DNA of 64,000 bases from Montifringilla adamsi (Eukaryota > Chordata > Aves > Passeriformes > Passeridae), in assembly GCA_017590115.1 (NCBI GenBank), contig JAGGNK010008337.1, positions 5,695,609 through 5,759,608 on the forward strand, written 5' to 3'. The position numbers were made by a program, and so were the translations under genes. The first letter of the stretch is position 1; each line of letters starts with the position of its first letter. Below, in pieces: positions 62,379 to 64,000 of this stretch. The notes under the pieces were generated by a model. It did not search any database, was not told where the DNA came from, and saw nothing but the letters and a program-made list of their open reading frames with translations.

Positions 62379-64000
62379 TAAATTGTTGGGAAATAGGATT
62401 GGATGCTACAGCTGGCCTTTAGAGGCACCACCTGACTCCTTTTCTTGTCCAATGTGCTCTTTGTTTTGGTGGAAAATGTTGCTGTGCCCATAGGTATGTG
62501 CCACGTATATGTACCTACACATGGAGATAAATGACCCTTGTTAGCTCAAGACTTTAGAAGCCTTCAATATTTGGTATGAGTAGTACCACTTATTGATAAA
62601 ATCTTTCAAAATAAGAACTGGAAATAAAAATCTAGGTCAGAGCTTATGTTCTGAGTTTGCTTCAGCTCTGTGAGCTGTTCTGAACAAGATGTATCTGAGT
62701 AAAAAGTATTTCTTTGGCAAAGAAGAAAAGAGCTTGATGTGTATATATTGTTTTTAAAAAATACATAGAGGTAGAAGGATATACAAAAGTGGCTTTAAAG
62801 CTTTTCTACTAATCAACTAAAGCCCTAATAAAACAACTGTGCAAGTAATTGTTCTTCTGCACATCCAACAGTGCTGAGCTTCTTTTGATGTTTACCTCAA
62901 TTTCTTCTTCACCTTTTATTCTTTTATTTAAGTCTGCAATTAACACTTGTAATGAAAAAGGAGATGACGTGCTGCTGCAGAATCCTGGTGTTAATTAAAA
63001 TTATTAACAATTGGAGAAATATAAGCATGGAAAAGGAGGTAATAAATAAAAACGTTTTTGTATTTTTTTTATAATTAAGGTGGAGTAAAGCACAGAGACT
63101 GTGTTTCTAAAGAGTTCCCTTGAAAATGAATTATGAAACTTGGCCAAAATAAGTTACAGTGAAATTCCCTCTTTTTAGAAGGATTGTTATGCCCCATGCT
63201 CTCTTCAACAGCATTTAGTTTTGCCAAGGCCATTGTATAGGGCTGAATTTCATTTCTGAATGAATTACCCTAATCTACAGAAGAACAATAGGGAAAATGA
63301 GCTCTGGCAACAATAGAGAAGCAATGGCAGCGTGATTCATCCTTGCAGAGTGACAATTTAGGACGGGGTGGGAGTTTTATCCAGAGAGGAATAATGCAAA
63401 GGGCCTAGGGTTTGTGATGAGAGCAGCTCAGCCACCCAGCTGTGTCACCGTGCTCCCTGAGAGCTCCACAGTGACAGTGGGCCCACATCTGGCATCCTCT
63501 GGAGCCATCGCTGTGCTCACAGCTTCAGGCACTGAGATCCTCCCACCAAATGGGTCTTCGGCAACCAAATATGCCCTTGGATGCCAGCCCAAATCCCTTT
63601 TTGAAACTTTGTGCCAGCCTCCCGGCATCACGGAGGCACTTCCAGAAATTTCACTGGGTAAAATTAATTTGGAGGTGTTTTTCAGGAATGTGCTTGGAAA
63701 AGGTGTTGTGGATGATGCTGGAGAAGGGAGCAGCAGCAGGGACATGGGTGTACAGGGAAAGTGGCCACCTCTGCCAGGTCCCTCAGTGTCTCTCAGAGCA
63801 CTCTCAGCCTTACAGGCAAGGAGCTGCTGCCTGCCTGGTGGTATTTGCAGGTGGTCCATCCTTTACACACCCAGCTAAGGAACACCCAGATCCAGTCCAG
63901 TATCTTGGGATATTACAAGGAACTGCTCTGGAGCAGTATTTCTATACTGAATTTCTCATCAAAGTTATTACATTTGCAATATTAGAGAGTATGACTAATT
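62379..64000. other. Intergenic to window end, no gene recognised
   Basis: An AT-rich stretch at about 62870-63070 has several TTAATTA/AATTAA motifs and could be a conserved element. The overlapping plus and minus ORFs at 63414-63878 lie in a GC-richer patch, lack any domain and contradict each other. Confidence 0.5.

Noticed and set aside
63414..63878. Overlapping 154- and 143-codon ORFs on opposite strands
   Set aside because: Neither has a domain, splice context or start signal. They exclude each other and lie in a GC-richer patch where stops are rare.
1..64000. tRNA, rRNA, CRISPR, operon or bacterial features
   Set aside because: No tRNA B-box with matching cloverleaf, no rRNA blocks, no spaced direct-repeat array and no prokaryotic gene layout were seen by eye.

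Overview
The window looks like a stretch of a songbird (passerine) nuclear chromosome. It holds one vertebrate protein-coding gene with phase-matched splice sites. It also holds CR1 LINE fragments that are 5'-truncated and end in degenerate ATTCTRTG-type octamers, and many solo LTRs of avian ERVK-like (6-bp target duplication) and ERVL-like (5-bp target duplication) families. There is no operon, rRNA, tRNA or CRISPR signal. The species call rests on repeat families recognised from memory, not on a database search.

Positions 1-8645 contain the 3' end of BTBD3, on the + strand. The first 175 bases are intron. An internal coding exon follows at 176-294 (end of the BTB/POZ domain), then an intron of about 4 kb, then the large terminal coding exon at 4272-5304 (BACK and PHR domains, stop at 5302-5304). 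A probable 3' UTR of about 3.3 kb carries several AATAAA signals, the last at 8624-8629.

Positions 8646-64000 contain no gene I can support. The many short ORFs there show no domain, no splice logic and no recognisable family, and several sit opposite purine-rich tracts. This fits the large gene-poor interval known beyond BTBD3 in other amniotes. Its content is transposon debris in non-coding DNA. There are six members of one 6-bp-TSD LTR family or superfamily (23374, 36113, 37252, 46100, 53887 on the minus strand, and the divergent 61373). There are two ERVL-like LTRs (11245 and 45223), an opposite-strand LTR with polypurine tract at 29147-29637, another LTR family at about 29796-30375, a probable LTR at about 42026-42409, and four CR1 fragments (17405, 30659, 39304, 62233). 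Small tandem arrays and AT-rich, homeodomain-motif-rich islands may be conserved regulatory elements.

No new multi-gene system was found. The most unusual structure is an exact 81-bp inverted copy: positions 31489-31569 reappear reverse-complemented at 30030-30110 inside an LTR, flanked by a 19-bp direct repeat. It looks like a locally templated insertion during break repair.
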